From an uncultured Acidobacteriota bacterium (GTDB lineage Bacteria > Acidobacteriota > Terriglobia > Bryobacterales > Bryobacteraceae), in the NCBI GenBank assembly GCA_902826605.1, contig CADEFM010000017.1:39286-103285 (forward strand): a stretch of DNA of 64,000 nt. The letters are read 5' to 3'. Positions 50,352-62,258 of this stretch are shown piece by piece. A program made the position numbers and the translations under genes. The notes under the pieces were generated by a model. It ran no database searches, had not been told where the DNA came from, and saw nothing but the letters and a program-made list of their open reading frames with translations. Within the stretch, counting starts at the first letter, position 1; the number at the start of each line of letters is the position of its first letter.

Positions 50352-51689
50352 ATGAATCCCGCTCGCTTATTGATCGCGGTTGTATTATTAGGCGGACTGG
50401 GCGGTTTGGTATGGTGGTCGAATCGCGCTGAAAAAGCCAAGGAAGGCCAGCCCGCCAAGGACGCACCTCCCAAGATTCTGTCGCTCTCCCCGGATCAGGT
50501 GAAGCAGATCGATATCAAACGCCGCGAAGGCGAACAGACGTCGGTGCGCTTCAACGATCAAGGCAAGTGGGACATCACATCTCCAAAAGCCTTTCCGGGA
50601 GATCCCGCGGCAGTCGCCAGCATTACCAGCACGGCGTCCAGCCTCACTGCGGACCGGGTGGTGGACGAAAACGCGAACGATCTTGCGTCGTATGGGCTTG
50701 CACCTCCGCTGCTCGAGGTTACCTTCAAGACCAAAGACAACAAGAGCACCAAACTCTTGATCGGCGACGACACGCCGACTGGTTCCAGTGTATACGCGAA
50801 GCTCGAAGGCGATCCCCGATTGTTCATAATCGCGACTTACAGCAAGTCCGTATTTGACAAAGTAGCGCAGGATCTTCGGGACAAGCGTCTGATGTCCTTC
50901 ATGCAGGACAAAATCAGCCGTATCGAATTGACATCCCGTAAGCAGACCTTCGAATTCGGCAAGGTGGGCGACTTGCAGTGGCAGATCGTAAAGCCCAAGC
51001 CGATGCGTGCCGACGGTCTGCAAGTGGATGACCTGATCACCAAGCTTAAAGGCGCTCAGATGGATCCCGGCACAACCGAGGCGAGTGCGAAGGCCGATGC
51101 CGCAAAGTTCACCTCCGGCACCCTGGCGGGCATCGCGAAAGTCACGGGTTCGGTGGGAACGCAGACCATCGAAGTCCGCAAAGTGAAAGACGACTTCTAT
51201 GCGAAGTCGAGCGCTGTGGAAGGAACTTACAAAGTAGGTAAGGACTTGGGCGAAGCGCTGGACAAAGCGCTCGACGACTTCCGGAATAAGAAGCTATTCG
51301 ATTTCGGGTTCAGCGATCCCACCAAATTAGACGTAAAAGACGGCGACAAGACGCTGGCCTTGCGCAAGGACAACAGCAAGTGGCTAAGTGCGGCCAACAA
51401 GGAAATGGATTCCACCAGCGTGCAGGCCTTCATCGATCGCCTGCGGGACTTGAGCGCCAGCACCTTCGCCGAAAAGGGCTTCACGGCGCCCGTGGTGACT
51501 CTGACTATAGTTTCGAACGACGGTAAACGCACCGAGACGGTCGAGATTTCGCAGGCCGCCGGGGGTATGCATTTCGTGGCGCGACGCAGCGATGATTCCT
51601 CGCTATATGAGCTGGGCGCGGATACGGTGAAGGAACTGCGCCAGGCGGTGGGTGACGTTCGTGAAGTGCAAGCTGGAAAGAAGAAGTAG
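50352..51689 (+). CDS. DUF4340-family protein of Gld-like ABC loci
   Basis: The 445-residue protein has an N-terminal helix (LLIAVVLLGGLGGLVWW) and two long DUF4340 repeats, each with a DKSYKLxxA-type beta-rich pattern (IDIKRREGEQTSVRF, WDITSP; IELTSRKQTFEFG, WQIVKP). DUF4340 proteins are typically encoded next to GldA/F/G genes, as here. They are thought to be envelope-facing accessory factors, but their role is unproven. The gene starts 4 nt after the GldG-like stop. Confidence 0.9.
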   Translation: MNPARLLIAVVLLGGLGGLVWWSNRAEKAKEGQPAKDAPPKILSLSPDQVKQIDIKRREGEQTSVRFNDQGKWDITSPKAFPGDPAAVASITSTASSLTADRVVDENANDLASYGLAPPLLEVTFKTKDNKSTKLLIGDDTPTGSSVYAKLEGDPRLFIIATYSKSVFDKVAQDLRDKRLMSFMQDKISRIELTSRKQTFEFGKVGDLQWQIVKPKPMRADGLQVDDLITKLKGAQMDPGTTEASAKADAAKFTSGTLAGIAKVTGSVGTQTIEVRKVKDDFYAKSSAVEGTYKVGKDLGEALDKALDDFRNKKLFDFGFSDPTKLDVKDGDKTLALRKDNSKWLSAANKEMDSTSVQAFIDRLRDLSASTFAEKGFTAPVVTLTIVSNDGKRTETVEISQAAGGMHFVARRSDDSSLYELGADTVKELRQAVGDVREVQAGKKK

Positions 51690-53023
51690 TGGCTCTCGGG
51701 CTGACCACCGACCTCTACCAGCTCACCATGGCCGCGGGCTACTACGCCTCCCGCAAGACCACGGAACGCGCCACCTTTGAGATGTTCGTGCGGCATCTGC
51801 CGCCGGACCGCAATTTCATCGTCGCCGCGGGTCTCGCGCAGGCCGTTGAATATCTGCTGGATTTTCGTTTCACGGCGGATGAGATCGCATATCTTCGCAC
51901 GCTGCCGCAGTTCGCGCGCGTGGATGGCGGGTTCTTTGCAATGCTGGCGGGGCTGCGTTTCACAGGCGACCTTTTCGCGGTCCCAGAGGGCACGCCTCTG
52001 TTTCCCGGCGAACCGTTTCTTACGGTTCGCGCACCGGTGATTGAGGCGCAGATTCCCGAGACTTTCCTGCTGGCCACCGTCGGCTTTCAGTCAATGATCG
52101 CCACCAAGGCCGCACGCTGCGTGAGAGCGGCGCAGGGCCGCGACGTCGTGGAATTCGGAACCCGGCGCGCACATTCGCCTGAAGCGGGCGTGCTGGCCGG
52201 GCGCGCCGCATACATCGGCGGGTGCGTGGGTACCAGTAATACGGAATCCGGATTTCGTTACAGCATTCCCGTTTTCGGGACGGCGGCGCATTCCTGGGTG
52301 ATGTCCTTCTTGCACGAACGCACAGCGTTTGAGCAGTTGCAAAGCCTGCTGGGCGACGGCACTATTTATTTGATCGACACCTATGAAACCCTGGAAGGCG
52401 CACGCCGCGCGGCGTCGCTCGGCAAACCTCTGTGGGGCGTTCGCTTGGACAGCGGCAATCTGATTGATCTCGCGCCTGCGGTCCGCAAGATCCTGGATGA
52501 TGCCGGCTTGCCGGAAGCCAAGATTCTTGCGACCGGGGACTTGAATGAGCACAAAATTCACGAGCTGGTAGCTGCACGAGCGCCCATCGACGTATTTGGC
52601 GTTGGCACCGCGCTAGCAACCTCTGCCGACGCACCCTCGCTCGGCGTAGTCTACAAAATGGTGGAAATTCAGGGCGGCGATCACCGCTTCACCAGCAAAC
52701 TCAGTCAGGAAAAACACACGCTACCCGGAGCCAAGCAAATTTTTAGACTGCAAGACCATGACGTTCTGGGACGCGCCACCGAGTGCGTGATGTGCGATAC
52801 AGGTCTGGTGGAAGCTCTGCAGCGGCCCGTGATTCTAGGCGGCAAACTGGTGGAGACGGCATTGCCCACCGCCACAGTAGCTCGTAAGAACGCGCTCGAA
52901 CGCCTGGCTCGTCTGCCTGCGCAGTGCCAAAGCTTGTTCGCCGCTAAAGAGCCGTGGCGCGTGGAATTGAGTCCGGAACTCGTGCAGTTGGACGCGCGTG
53001 TTCGTCAGGAGGTAGCCGGATGA
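51689..53023 (+). CDS. pncB: Nicotinate phosphoribosyltransferase
   Basis: PncB joins nicotinate to PRPP in NAD salvage in the cytoplasm. The 444-residue enzyme begins MALGLTTDLYQLTMAAGYY, where the catalytic/structural DLYQLTM motif is standard, and includes EFGTRRAHSP, WGVRLDSGNLIDLAP and VFGVGTALATS, where the phosphate-binding loops lie. It starts at GTG 51689, sharing one base with the upstream stop. It is co-located with pncA, so the cell can use nicotinamide as well as nicotinate. The link to the ABC operon is probably transcriptional read-through. Confidence 0.96.
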   Translation: MALGLTTDLYQLTMAAGYYASRKTTERATFEMFVRHLPPDRNFIVAAGLAQAVEYLLDFRFTADEIAYLRTLPQFARVDGGFFAMLAGLRFTGDLFAVPEGTPLFPGEPFLTVRAPVIEAQIPETFLLATVGFQSMIATKAARCVRAAQGRDVVEFGTRRAHSPEAGVLAGRAAYIGGCVGTSNTESGFRYSIPVFGTAAHSWVMSFLHERTAFEQLQSLLGDGTIYLIDTYETLEGARRAASLGKPLWGVRLDSGNLIDLAPAVRKILDDAGLPEAKILATGDLNEHKIHELVAARAPIDVFGVGTALATSADAPSLGVVYKMVEIQGGDHRFTSKLSQEKHTLPGAKQIFRLQDHDVLGRATECVMCDTGLVEALQRPVILGGKLVETALPTATVARKNALERLARLPAQCQSLFAAKEPWRVELSPELVQLDARVRQEVAG

Positions 53024-53634
53024 GAACCGTTTTCTTCGACGTGGACACGCAGATCGACTTTCTTTATCCTGCTGGCGCGCTGTACGCTCCGGGAGCCGAA
53101 AAAATCGTACCGCGAGTGGCTGCGCTCAACCTCTATGCCGCCGCCCACGGCATTCCCGTGATCTCCACCATGGACGCGCATTCTGAGAACGATCCGGAGT
53201 TCACGCGTTTTCCTCCTCACTGCGTGGTGGAGACGGCAAGTCAACGGAAACCAGCCGTGACTTTGCTCGAAAAGCCCGTCGTCATTCCGAACAGGCCGGG
53301 CGACATAACAATCGAGGGTGCCCAACAGATTTTGCTCGAAAAACAAACCCTCGACTGCTTTGAACAGATGCATCTGGCCGCGCTGCTGGACAAGTTTAAC
53401 GCGGGAAGATACGTGGTGTATGGCGTGGTAACAGAGATTTGCGTCAAATTTGCCGCCTTCGGGTTGCTCAAATTCGGAAAACCGGTGGAAATTGTGACCG
53501 ACGCCGTTTGTGAACTGAACGGAGAGGCGGGGGAGCGCACCCTGACCGAATTCCAAGCCCTTGGCGGCATTCTAACGCCCTCCGCGCGCCTTGACGGGGT
53601 TTGGGCCCCCGGCAGCCCTAAAGTGCCCTTCTAA
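53020..53634 (+). CDS. pncA: Nicotinamidase (isochorismatase family)
   Basis: PncA hydrolyses nicotinamide to nicotinate and ammonia. The 204-residue protein has the catalytic triad candidates: Asp in DVDTQIDF near residue 9, Lys in LLEKQTLDCF near 105, and Cys in VTEICVKFA near 140. A cis-peptide turn precedes the Cys. The start at 53020 overlaps the pncB stop by 4 nt and has AGGAGG 8 nt upstream. It lies right after pncB, forming a nicotinamide-to-NaMN salvage pair. An intrinsic terminator follows. Confidence 0.95.
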   Translation: MRTVFFDVDTQIDFLYPAGALYAPGAEKIVPRVAALNLYAAAHGIPVISTMDAHSENDPEFTRFPPHCVVETASQRKPAVTLLEKPVVIPNRPGDITIEGAQQILLEKQTLDCFEQMHLAALLDKFNAGRYVVYGVVTEICVKFAAFGLLKFGKPVEIVTDAVCELNGEAGERTLTEFQALGGILTPSARLDGVWAPGSPKVPF

Positions 53635-53669
53635 CCCCTCCAAACGGGCCTAGAGCGCACATTTAAACG

Positions 53670-53698
53670 AAAATGCTCACCCGGGGGTGAGCATTTTT
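53670..53698 (+). terminator. Intrinsic terminator after pncA
   Basis: A stem of about 12 bp (AAAATGCTCACC and its complement) surrounds a tight CGGG loop and ends in TTTTT. It lies 36 nt after the pncA stop. The A-rich 5' arm makes it usable in both directions. Confidence 0.9.
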
Positions 53699-53790
53699 CG
53701 GTACCCCTGCTTTTGGGGCAGGGTGATGTACATGGGAGAATCAGATCGACGGCAACGCAACCGTCAAAATCTGGTTGTGATAGGATCTTA

Positions 53791-53925
53791 GGGCTTGCGG
53801 GCCAATGAAGTCAAGAGAAAAACAGGCCACTGCAAAAACGTTCGAAAGGCCCTGAAATCGCGGGTCTTGCGGCAAAATACATTCCGGCCGGGGCAACCGT
53901 ATAAGGTGCCTGGAAGCCCGTTTTT
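53791..53925 (+). ncRNA. Candidate structured small RNA
   Basis: GGGCTT (53791-53796) and CGGGC (53798-53802) can pair with GCCTG (53908-53912) and AAGCCC (53914-53919), giving 11 bp with one mismatch. The 3' end is followed by TTTTT. A TGATAGGAT extended -10 lies just upstream (53778-53786). The inner part contains a hairpin pairing CAGGCC (53823-53828) with GGCCCTG. The closed-stem form, of about 135 nt, recalls 6S-type RNAs, but I cannot establish identity from sequence alone. Confidence 0.4.
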
Positions 53926-53965
53926 AGGTGTCCGTTTTGGCTCTAACAAGCGGCATCTCAGGGGT

Positions 53966-54978
53966 TTATTTGGACTTGCTAATATCGAGGACGATCATCG
54001 CCTGGGGATCCTGTTTGGACATCCTTCGCCTCAAAACCCGGAAACCGCCATAGAGGACGCCAGCGGTCGCGCAGAACACGATGAGAATGCCTGCCAGCAG
54101 GATCATGCTCACCACATCGCTACTGAAGCTGCGCAGATCGCTACCAGGAACCTTTTCATTTAGAGTGACTTGGGATTGATAGTTAATTTTTCCCAGTAGC
54201 CGCTCGGCGACATTCGGATCGGGCGGATTCACCGTGATCGCCACCAGCGGCCCTGTCCGTTTGACCATGGCGCCAACAATTTTCTGAAATTCCACGGCTT
54301 GGTCCCGTGCCATGGTAGGCGTAGGATAGGCGAAAATCGAAAGTGTCAGTTCACCCTTGGGGGTTTTGTATTTGCCCAACTGCCCCTCGGCCCCCAACCG
54401 GAACGCCGCCGTGGAAGGGGGGATGCCCGGTTCGAAGCGCTGCAACGATGTCGGGCCTAGCAAGTAGCGTCCAGAATTGGCGATTAGGCCGTCTGGTGGG
54501 AGGGCGTCCATCAGGGCAGGCAAGGGTGAATTCTCAAATTTTGGGAGCCGGTTATAGAAAACAGCTAAATCCGCCTGTTCCGGCAGCCCTCCCGTGATCT
54601 GCAGGACGTAGTTACCATAGGCAAAAATCACCCCATCCGAGGTGCTGACGGAAAGAGGCGCGAAATTCGTCGCCGTGGCTCCAGGCGGGCGGCGGAACTG
54701 GAAAAGCGCCATCGCGCCGGTAGAATCATGAAGGCGCCAGGCCGTCCCAGAGAACCGTTTCTTGGCGCTTCCTTCGTCAGATGTCGCGTACTCGGCGGAT
54801 TCCATGGTCTCCAGCCCATATTCGTTATAGAGCGGGCGGTCAGCGACTGATACTGTCCGTGGCCCGCTCTTTATGTAAGGACCGATCTGATCCGGGAAAA
54901 TCGGCGCTTGGGCCACGAGCGCTTTGGCCAGCAGAAGGGGTACGGCGGCCAGCAATGAAGCCGTTAATGTGCCGCGCA

Positions 54979-54982
<4 letters not shown>
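53966..54982 (-). CDS. DUF6599-family protein
   Basis: The 338-residue protein begins MMRGTLTASLLAAVPLLLAKALVAQ, a signal peptide. It contains an acidobacterial DUF6599 domain (YNEYGLETMESAEYATSDEG, GNYVLQITGGLPEQADLAVF). A C-terminal transmembrane helix (VVSMILLAGILIVFCATAGVL) is followed by a cytoplasmic tail rich in Lys and Arg. It is therefore likely anchored at the C-terminus. The ATG overlaps the secA stop, so it is in the secA operon. Function unknown. Confidence 0.85.
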
Positions 54983-57831
<2,849 letters not shown>

Positions 57832-57892
57832 ACTAATTCTCCAGTGTAAACCCGTGCTTTTGGACAAACAGCCAGCGTGCAGGGAGGGAAAA

Positions 57893-58234
57893 TCAGCAGC
57901 GGAGCCGGGGGCTTTGATGCCGGCGGGCGTGGAACAAAAGGGCCGGCTCGTCGCGTACGAGCCAGACCGATGAACTGAATGAAGTAGACGCCAAGGCCTC
58001 GAACCCGAAGCTCGCCTGTGAGGCGTGCATGGCGCGCGGCGGTCGTTGCTCCGCAGCCAGCAGCAGGAACGAAACCATGGGCTGCATGAAGTGCTGCAAG
58101 GCATCCGCGGTCAGGCGCTGCTCAGCGGCGTGCTGGCGCAGGCGATCCGCCGGCTGAGACGCCATTTGGGCGCCCATAGCCCACAGGCTTAGCAGGGGGC
58201 CGAGGCCCAGCAGAATGGTGCGCGGGAGATGCAT
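57893..58234 (-). CDS. Possible small secreted protein upstream of secA
   Basis: The 113-residue frame has a signal-like N-terminus (MHLPRTILLGLGPLLSLWAMGAQMA) and a short second hydrophobic stretch (MVSFLLLAA). The rest is unremarkable (RPPRAMHASQASFGFEALAS, PALLFHARRHQSPRLRC). It lies 61 nt upstream of secA on the same strand. No family is recognised, and the frame may be accidental. Confidence 0.4.
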   Translation of the reverse strand: MHLPRTILLGLGPLLSLWAMGAQMASQPADRLRQHAAEQRLTADALQHFMQPMVSFLLLAAEQRPPRAMHASQASFGFEALASTSFSSSVWLVRDEPALLFHARRHQSPRLRC

Positions 58235-58403
58235 GCGTCTGCTTTTAGTGTAGCGCGGGCAGATTCCGGCGGTTCACCCGACTACAGTTCTGCGCCAGCG
58301 GCAGCGCCATGAAGTGCGCCTTAGCTCCGGCGGGGGCACCGAGGATGGCGCGCCGCCTGGGCCTTCGTCCGACTCGTGATCGGCGTGCTATTTTGGGCAT
58401 AGA

Positions 58404-59207
58404 GTGTTCCCAAAGCTTTTCGAATACGGCGATTTCTTCCTGCCCACCTATGGCGTCCTGGTGGCGGTCGCGTTTTTAGTAGGTTTGTGGGTAACACTGA
58501 AGCTGGCGCGGCGCGTGGGGATGAACACGGAGTTGATCACAAATCTGGTGGTCTACTCCGCCCTTTCGGGAATGCTGGGCGCCAAGCTTTTGATGATCGT
58601 GTTCGATTGGGATCATTTCCGTCAGCATCCAGGCGATGTTTTCTCCATCGCGACTTTGCAGGCCGCGGGCGTGTTTCAGGGTGGCTTAGTCCTGGCCATC
58701 GCTACCGCATTTTTTTACCTCCGGCATCACAAGATGACTCCGCTTCCAGTATTCGATGTGTTCGCGCCGGGCATTGCTTTGGGGCATGGCATCGGACGAG
58801 TCGCGTGTTTCGCTGCCGGGTGTTGCTGGGGGAACGAGTGCGATCTGCCATGGGCAGTCACATTCCGGAATCCAGATGCGAATGCGCTTACCGGTGTGCC
58901 GTTACGAGTGAGACTGCACCCTTCGCAGCTCTATGAATTGGGCACGGAAGCGCTATTATTCGGATTTTTGTGGTGGCGTTTCGGCAAGGCCCATAGACCC
59001 GGGACAATAATCGGTCTGTATCTGGTATTGAGTTCGATTGCGCGCTTCGCAATCGAATTCACGCGCCATCATGAGCAGGCGCTGCCGTTCGGGCTGCCAT
59101 TTTCGATCACGCAATGGCTTGCCGTGGCGCTTGGTCTCCTTGGTGCATACCTTCTATGGTCTCCGCATGGCCGTCCGGCGACTGCCGTGCCTTCCCCAGC
59201 GCACTAG
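58404..59207 (+). CDS. lgt: Prolipoprotein diacylglyceryl transferase
   Basis: Lgt transfers diacylglycerol to the lipobox cysteine of prolipoproteins in the inner membrane. The 267-residue protein has seven transmembrane segments. The conserved segment HGIGRVACFAAGCCWGNECDLPW near residue 131 is the Lgt signature region, with the catalytic His and Arg, and the family C-terminal helices with HPSQLYE follow. The start is GTG (MFPKLFEYGDFFLPTYG). It lies immediately upstream of three TadE/TadG-like genes. Confidence 0.95.
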   Translation: MFPKLFEYGDFFLPTYGVLVAVAFLVGLWVTLKLARRVGMNTELITNLVVYSALSGMLGAKLLMIVFDWDHFRQHPGDVFSIATLQAAGVFQGGLVLAIATAFFYLRHHKMTPLPVFDVFAPGIALGHGIGRVACFAAGCCWGNECDLPWAVTFRNPDANALTGVPLRVRLHPSQLYELGTEALLFGFLWWRFGKAHRPGTIIGLYLVLSSIARFAIEFTRHHEQALPFGLPFSITQWLAVALGLLGAYLLWSPHGRPATAVPSPAH

Positions 59208-59252
59208 GGCGGGGCTAAAGATCCCCCGCGTTTCTGCCGTAATGACAAGAGG

Positions 59253-59714
59253 ATGAGTGTATTCAAGCGGCACACCGGAGGCTTCGTGCTGATCGCCATG
59301 TGCGGGTGCATCTTCCTGCTGCTGGCCGTGATTGGACTTGCTTTCGACCTGGGGCGGATTTACATCGCTCGCAATGAGGCGCAGGTGTTTACTGACGCCG
59401 CGTCCATGGCAGCGGCTGTCCAGTTGGACGGCACCGCGACGGGACTTGCGCGAGCCAAAGCCGCCGTACAAAAGTTACCCGCTAAATGGAATTTGGGCAC
59501 GCAATCGTTTGAAGGGGTCGTCACTGAATTCAGCGCTGACGGAAAGCGCTGGGAAGCGACGCCTGACAATGCTTCCGAAGTGAAGTTCGCGCGCGTCCGA
59601 GCTCCGGAAAACCATCTTAACGTCATCTTTCTTTCCGCCGTAGGCGGGCCGCTAAATTTCACGGTGCCCGCGCATGCGGTATCCGCCACGAACCCGGTGA
59701 GGTTGGCGGAATGA
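59253..59714 (+). CDS. TadG-like pseudopilin-type protein
   Basis: The 153-residue protein has an N-terminal segment GGFVLIAMCGCIFLLLAVIGLAFDLGRIYIARNEAQVFTDAASMAA (TadG/TadE-type transmembrane anchor with a leading charged stretch MSVFKRHT). The remainder is extracytoplasmic and beta-rich. Such proteins accompany Tad/Flp pilus machinery, but no tadA, tadB or cpaA gene is in the window. The next gene overlaps by 4 nt, and the three TadE/G-like genes form one unit. Confidence 0.83.
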   Translation: MSVFKRHTGGFVLIAMCGCIFLLLAVIGLAFDLGRIYIARNEAQVFTDAASMAAAVQLDGTATGLARAKAAVQKLPAKWNLGTQSFEGVVTEFSADGKRWEATPDNASEVKFARVRAPENHLNVIFLSAVGGPLNFTVPAHAVSATNPVRLAE

Positions 59715-60172
59715 GACGCCGGCGCATACAGGGTCACGCGATGCTCGAACTGGCGCTCTCGGCGGGCGTCATGGTCACTTGTATGGCCGGGACATTCCAG
59801 TTTGGCTATACCTTTTACGTGTACAACCAACTGGTGACCGCTGTCGGCAACGGCGCCCGCTATGCCGCGCAGCGCACGTATCGCGGAGCCACCGAACAGG
59901 ACGTCGAACGCCGCAATCGGGCCATCCGCAACATGGTGGTGTACGGCGACGCGCAGCCCACGGCGGAGATGAGCCCTGTGACGGCTGGACTGAAGCCCGA
60001 ACAAGTGGAAGTCCGGTGGGTCTTCAATGGGGACGGAAAACCCTCGGCGGTGGACGTTACCGTGCGCCGGTACACGGTGGACGCAATATTCCGGACGTTT
60101 ACTTTGGATGGCCGGCCTTCGGTGGAATTTCCTCACGTGGGCCGTTACGCTCCTGCGGAGGCCGAACGATGA
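59711..60172 (+). CDS. TadE-like protein
   Basis: The 153-residue protein begins MRRRRIQGHAMLELALSAGVM, the TadE-type signal with a conserved glutamate in MLEL and a hydrophobic stretch, then a soluble domain (GNGARYAAQRTYRGATEQD, VEVRWVFNGDGKPSAVDVTV). TadE-family proteins are minor pilins of Flp/Tad pili. ATG overlaps the upstream stop and its own stop overlaps the next start. Function within the pilus is inferred from family only. Confidence 0.84.
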   Translation: MRRRRIQGHAMLELALSAGVMVTCMAGTFQFGYTFYVYNQLVTAVGNGARYAAQRTYRGATEQDVERRNRAIRNMVVYGDAQPTAEMSPVTAGLKPEQVEVRWVFNGDGKPSAVDVTVRRYTVDAIFRTFTLDGRPSVEFPHVGRYAPAEAER

Positions 60173-60654
60173 AACGATGTGAGCGCGGCCAGAATCTGGT
60201 GGAAGGCACGCTGGTGCTGCTGGTGTTCTTCGCGTTACTATTCGCGGTGATCGACTGCGGCCAAGTGCTGGTCGCGCATCAAGCGCTGGTTGAGCGCGTT
60301 CGCAGCGCGGTACGGTGGGGCGTGGTGCGGCAATGGGATGGGACGGGCGAGCAAGTCGCCAATTTAATTCTCTACAGCCAGACGGAAGAACCGCGCGCGG
60401 CTCGCGATGGCTATCTGGGATTGACGCGTGATAACGTGCGGGTGACCTATTCGCCCTCTGTCCCCGCTAGACCAGATGATGAGCGGTTGACGGTGAGCAT
60501 CGTGAACTATCATTACCGGTTCATGTCGCCGTGGATGACGCAGAGCTTCGTTAACCCCCGGCCCGTCATGATCTCGGCTCCCATGGCGTACCGGCCCGCC
60601 GCGCTCAACAGCGCAACGGACCCGGCTGCTATTCTGGGTTCTTGGCGACCGTAA
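60169..60654 (+). CDS. TadE-like protein
   Basis: The 161-residue protein begins MKRCERGQNLVEGTLVLLVF, the TadE-type RGQNLVEG motif with its conserved glutamate, followed by a transmembrane helix and a soluble domain (ERVRSAVRWGVVRQWDGTGEQ). It is the third of three overlapping Tad-like genes. Its start at 60169 lies inside the previous stop; the next gene begins 13 nt before its stop. Confidence 0.84.
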   Translation: MKRCERGQNLVEGTLVLLVFFALLFAVIDCGQVLVAHQALVERVRSAVRWGVVRQWDGTGEQVANLILYSQTEEPRAARDGYLGLTRDNVRVTYSPSVPARPDDERLTVSIVNYHYRFMSPWMTQSFVNPRPVMISAPMAYRPAALNSATDPAAILGSWRP

Positions 60655-61883
60655 AACCCTTCCAGGCGTATCGTTACGCATCCAGAGCAGGTGACCCCGC
60701 GAAGCTCGTCACCCAACCCTACGACAAGATCTCGCCCGCCATGCAGGCGAAGTATCTGGCGGCTAGCCCTCATAATCTGGTGCGCGTGATCCTGGGCGAG
60801 CGCAAAGAAGGGGACAGCGATTCCGATAGTGTTTACACGCGCTCGGCCCGCCACTTTGAAGATTGGATTCGCGATGGGATTCTGACACAGGATACAGCGC
60901 CCGGTTTTTACGCCTATCTTCAGGAATTCGAAGTCGCCGATTCAGCGGAGCGCCTAACGCGGAAAGGCTTCATTGGGCTCGGTAAGGTCGAGGATTATTC
61001 CGCCGGTGTGGTCTACCGTCATGAGCAGACTCTGGCGGGCCCTAAGAAAGACCGCCTGGAAGTGCTGCGGCATACGCGCGCGCATTTTGGACAGATTTTC
61101 GTCCTGTATCCCGACCCGGATGGCTTCATCGATCGTGAACTGGACGACGCCGCTAAAGGGACACCCGCGCTGGAGGTGACCGACGATTACGGCGTGCGCA
61201 ACAAGCTTTTCGCAATCACGGACACGGCCCGTATCGCACGGATCCAGGAAGTCATGGCTCCGGCCAAGCTGTTGATCGCCGATGGCCATCACCGCTACGA
61301 AACATCGCTGGCGTATCGAGATCAGCATCCGACGGACCCCGCCGCTCAGTACACCATGATGACGTTCGTGAATATGTATTCGCCGGGGCTGAAAATTTTG
61401 GCCACTCATCGAGTGCTTCGGGGAATGAACGGATTCAGTGCGGACCTGCTGTTGAATAAGGCCAAGCGGCCATGGTGGGCCAAGCCTTACGATTCTGTGG
61501 AGGCATTGAAACTGGAATTAGCCGAGCCTACGCCGCAATCTGTTCGCATCGGTGCGGTCACCGGAGAAGGCGTGTGGGTGCTGTCTCGCCCGCGCGAGGA
61601 AGGAGAATTGGACGTCCCCATTTTGCATCGCGAAATTCTCGGAAGCTGGCTTGGTATCGACGAGGAAGCGGTGCGCCAGGAGACTTTCATTACTTACGTT
61701 CGCGGCATCGATGCAGCCATGGCCGAGGTCAATGAACGCGGAGCGCAGGCGGCGTTTCTCCTGGAGGCAACGCCGATCCAGGACATGGCACGCATCGCGT
61801 TCGCAGGCGGCGTGATGCCTCAGAAATCCACCGACTTTTATCCTAAAATGCTGAGCGGCGTGGCGATCTATCGCCTAGGGTAA
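60642..61883 (+). CDS. DUF1015-family protein
   Basis: The 413-residue cytoplasmic protein matches DUF1015 across its length (FQAYRYASRAGDPAKLVTQPYD, NLVRVILGERKE, VYRHEQTLAGPKKDRLEVLR, LLIADGHHRYETSLAY). The family often sits next to serine or glycine metabolism genes in other bacteria, but here it is attached to the TadE/G unit. Translation probably starts at TTG 60642. Its exact reaction is unknown. Confidence 0.88.
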   Translation: MATVKPFQAYRYASRAGDPAKLVTQPYDKISPAMQAKYLAASPHNLVRVILGERKEGDSDSDSVYTRSARHFEDWIRDGILTQDTAPGFYAYLQEFEVADSAERLTRKGFIGLGKVEDYSAGVVYRHEQTLAGPKKDRLEVLRHTRAHFGQIFVLYPDPDGFIDRELDDAAKGTPALEVTDDYGVRNKLFAITDTARIARIQEVMAPAKLLIADGHHRYETSLAYRDQHPTDPAAQYTMMTFVNMYSPGLKILATHRVLRGMNGFSADLLLNKAKRPWWAKPYDSVEALKLELAEPTPQSVRIGAVTGEGVWVLSRPREEGELDVPILHREILGSWLGIDEEAVRQETFITYVRGIDAAMAEVNERGAQAAFLLEATPIQDMARIAFAGGVMPQKSTDFYPKMLSGVAIYRLG

Positions 61884-62210
61884 AGGCGTCTGGCGCGCGG
61901 CGTGCCGCCGCCGTTGCCTGCGATTCACGACGGCGTACAGAAGTGCTGCGATGATGAGCAGGCTGGGGAAAAAGAACACCGCATGGGACTGCCAGTAGCC
62001 GAGCGAATGCGGAATGAACGGGAATTCTTTGCCACCTGTCAGCCAGGCGATTAAGACTCCCAAAAAACTTACTGGGGCCACATAGAAGATCAAACCGACA
62101 TTCGCGAGGCCGTCCGGATTCGTGTTGATGAAGGAAATCCAGACGGCAACGCCGCCGGCCAGATAGAGAGCCGATATAACCGCGGCCAGTCGATTGCTGA
62201 AGCGATTCAT
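61875..62210 (-). CDS. Small polytopic membrane protein of unknown function
   Basis: The 111-residue protein has three predicted helices (LAAVISALYLAGGVAVWISF, VGLIFYVAPVSFLGVLIAWL, SHAVFFFPSLLIIAALLYAVV) and a highly basic C-terminus (NRRQRRRHAARQ). It overlaps the 3' end of the DUF1015 gene by 9 nt on the opposite strand. It lies downstream of rplK on the same strand and may be read from that transcript. I do not recognise a family. Confidence 0.7.
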   Translation of the reverse strand: MNRFSNRLAAVISALYLAGGVAVWISFINTNPDGLANVGLIFYVAPVSFLGVLIAWLTGGKEFPFIPHSLGYWQSHAVFFFPSLLIIAALLYAVVNRRQRRRHAARQTPLP

Positions 62211-62258
62211 GCCGTTCGCGCCTTGCGCGAAGAGAAGAAAAGGTTACGCAGCCAAATC

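Larger units (their letters stand above)
53635..53965. other. Intergenic region with terminator and candidate RNA
   Basis: This 331-bp gap between pncA and the DUF6599 gene contains no supported coding sequence. It holds a strong intrinsic terminator (53670-53698) and a candidate structured RNA (53791-53925), described separately. Confidence 0.6.

Noticed and set aside
57832..58104. Upstream extension of the secA frame by 91 residues
   Set aside because: The extra residues are rich in Cys, Ser and Arg and do not match SecA; the conserved N-terminus begins at MIDATLAKIFGTKHE (57831).
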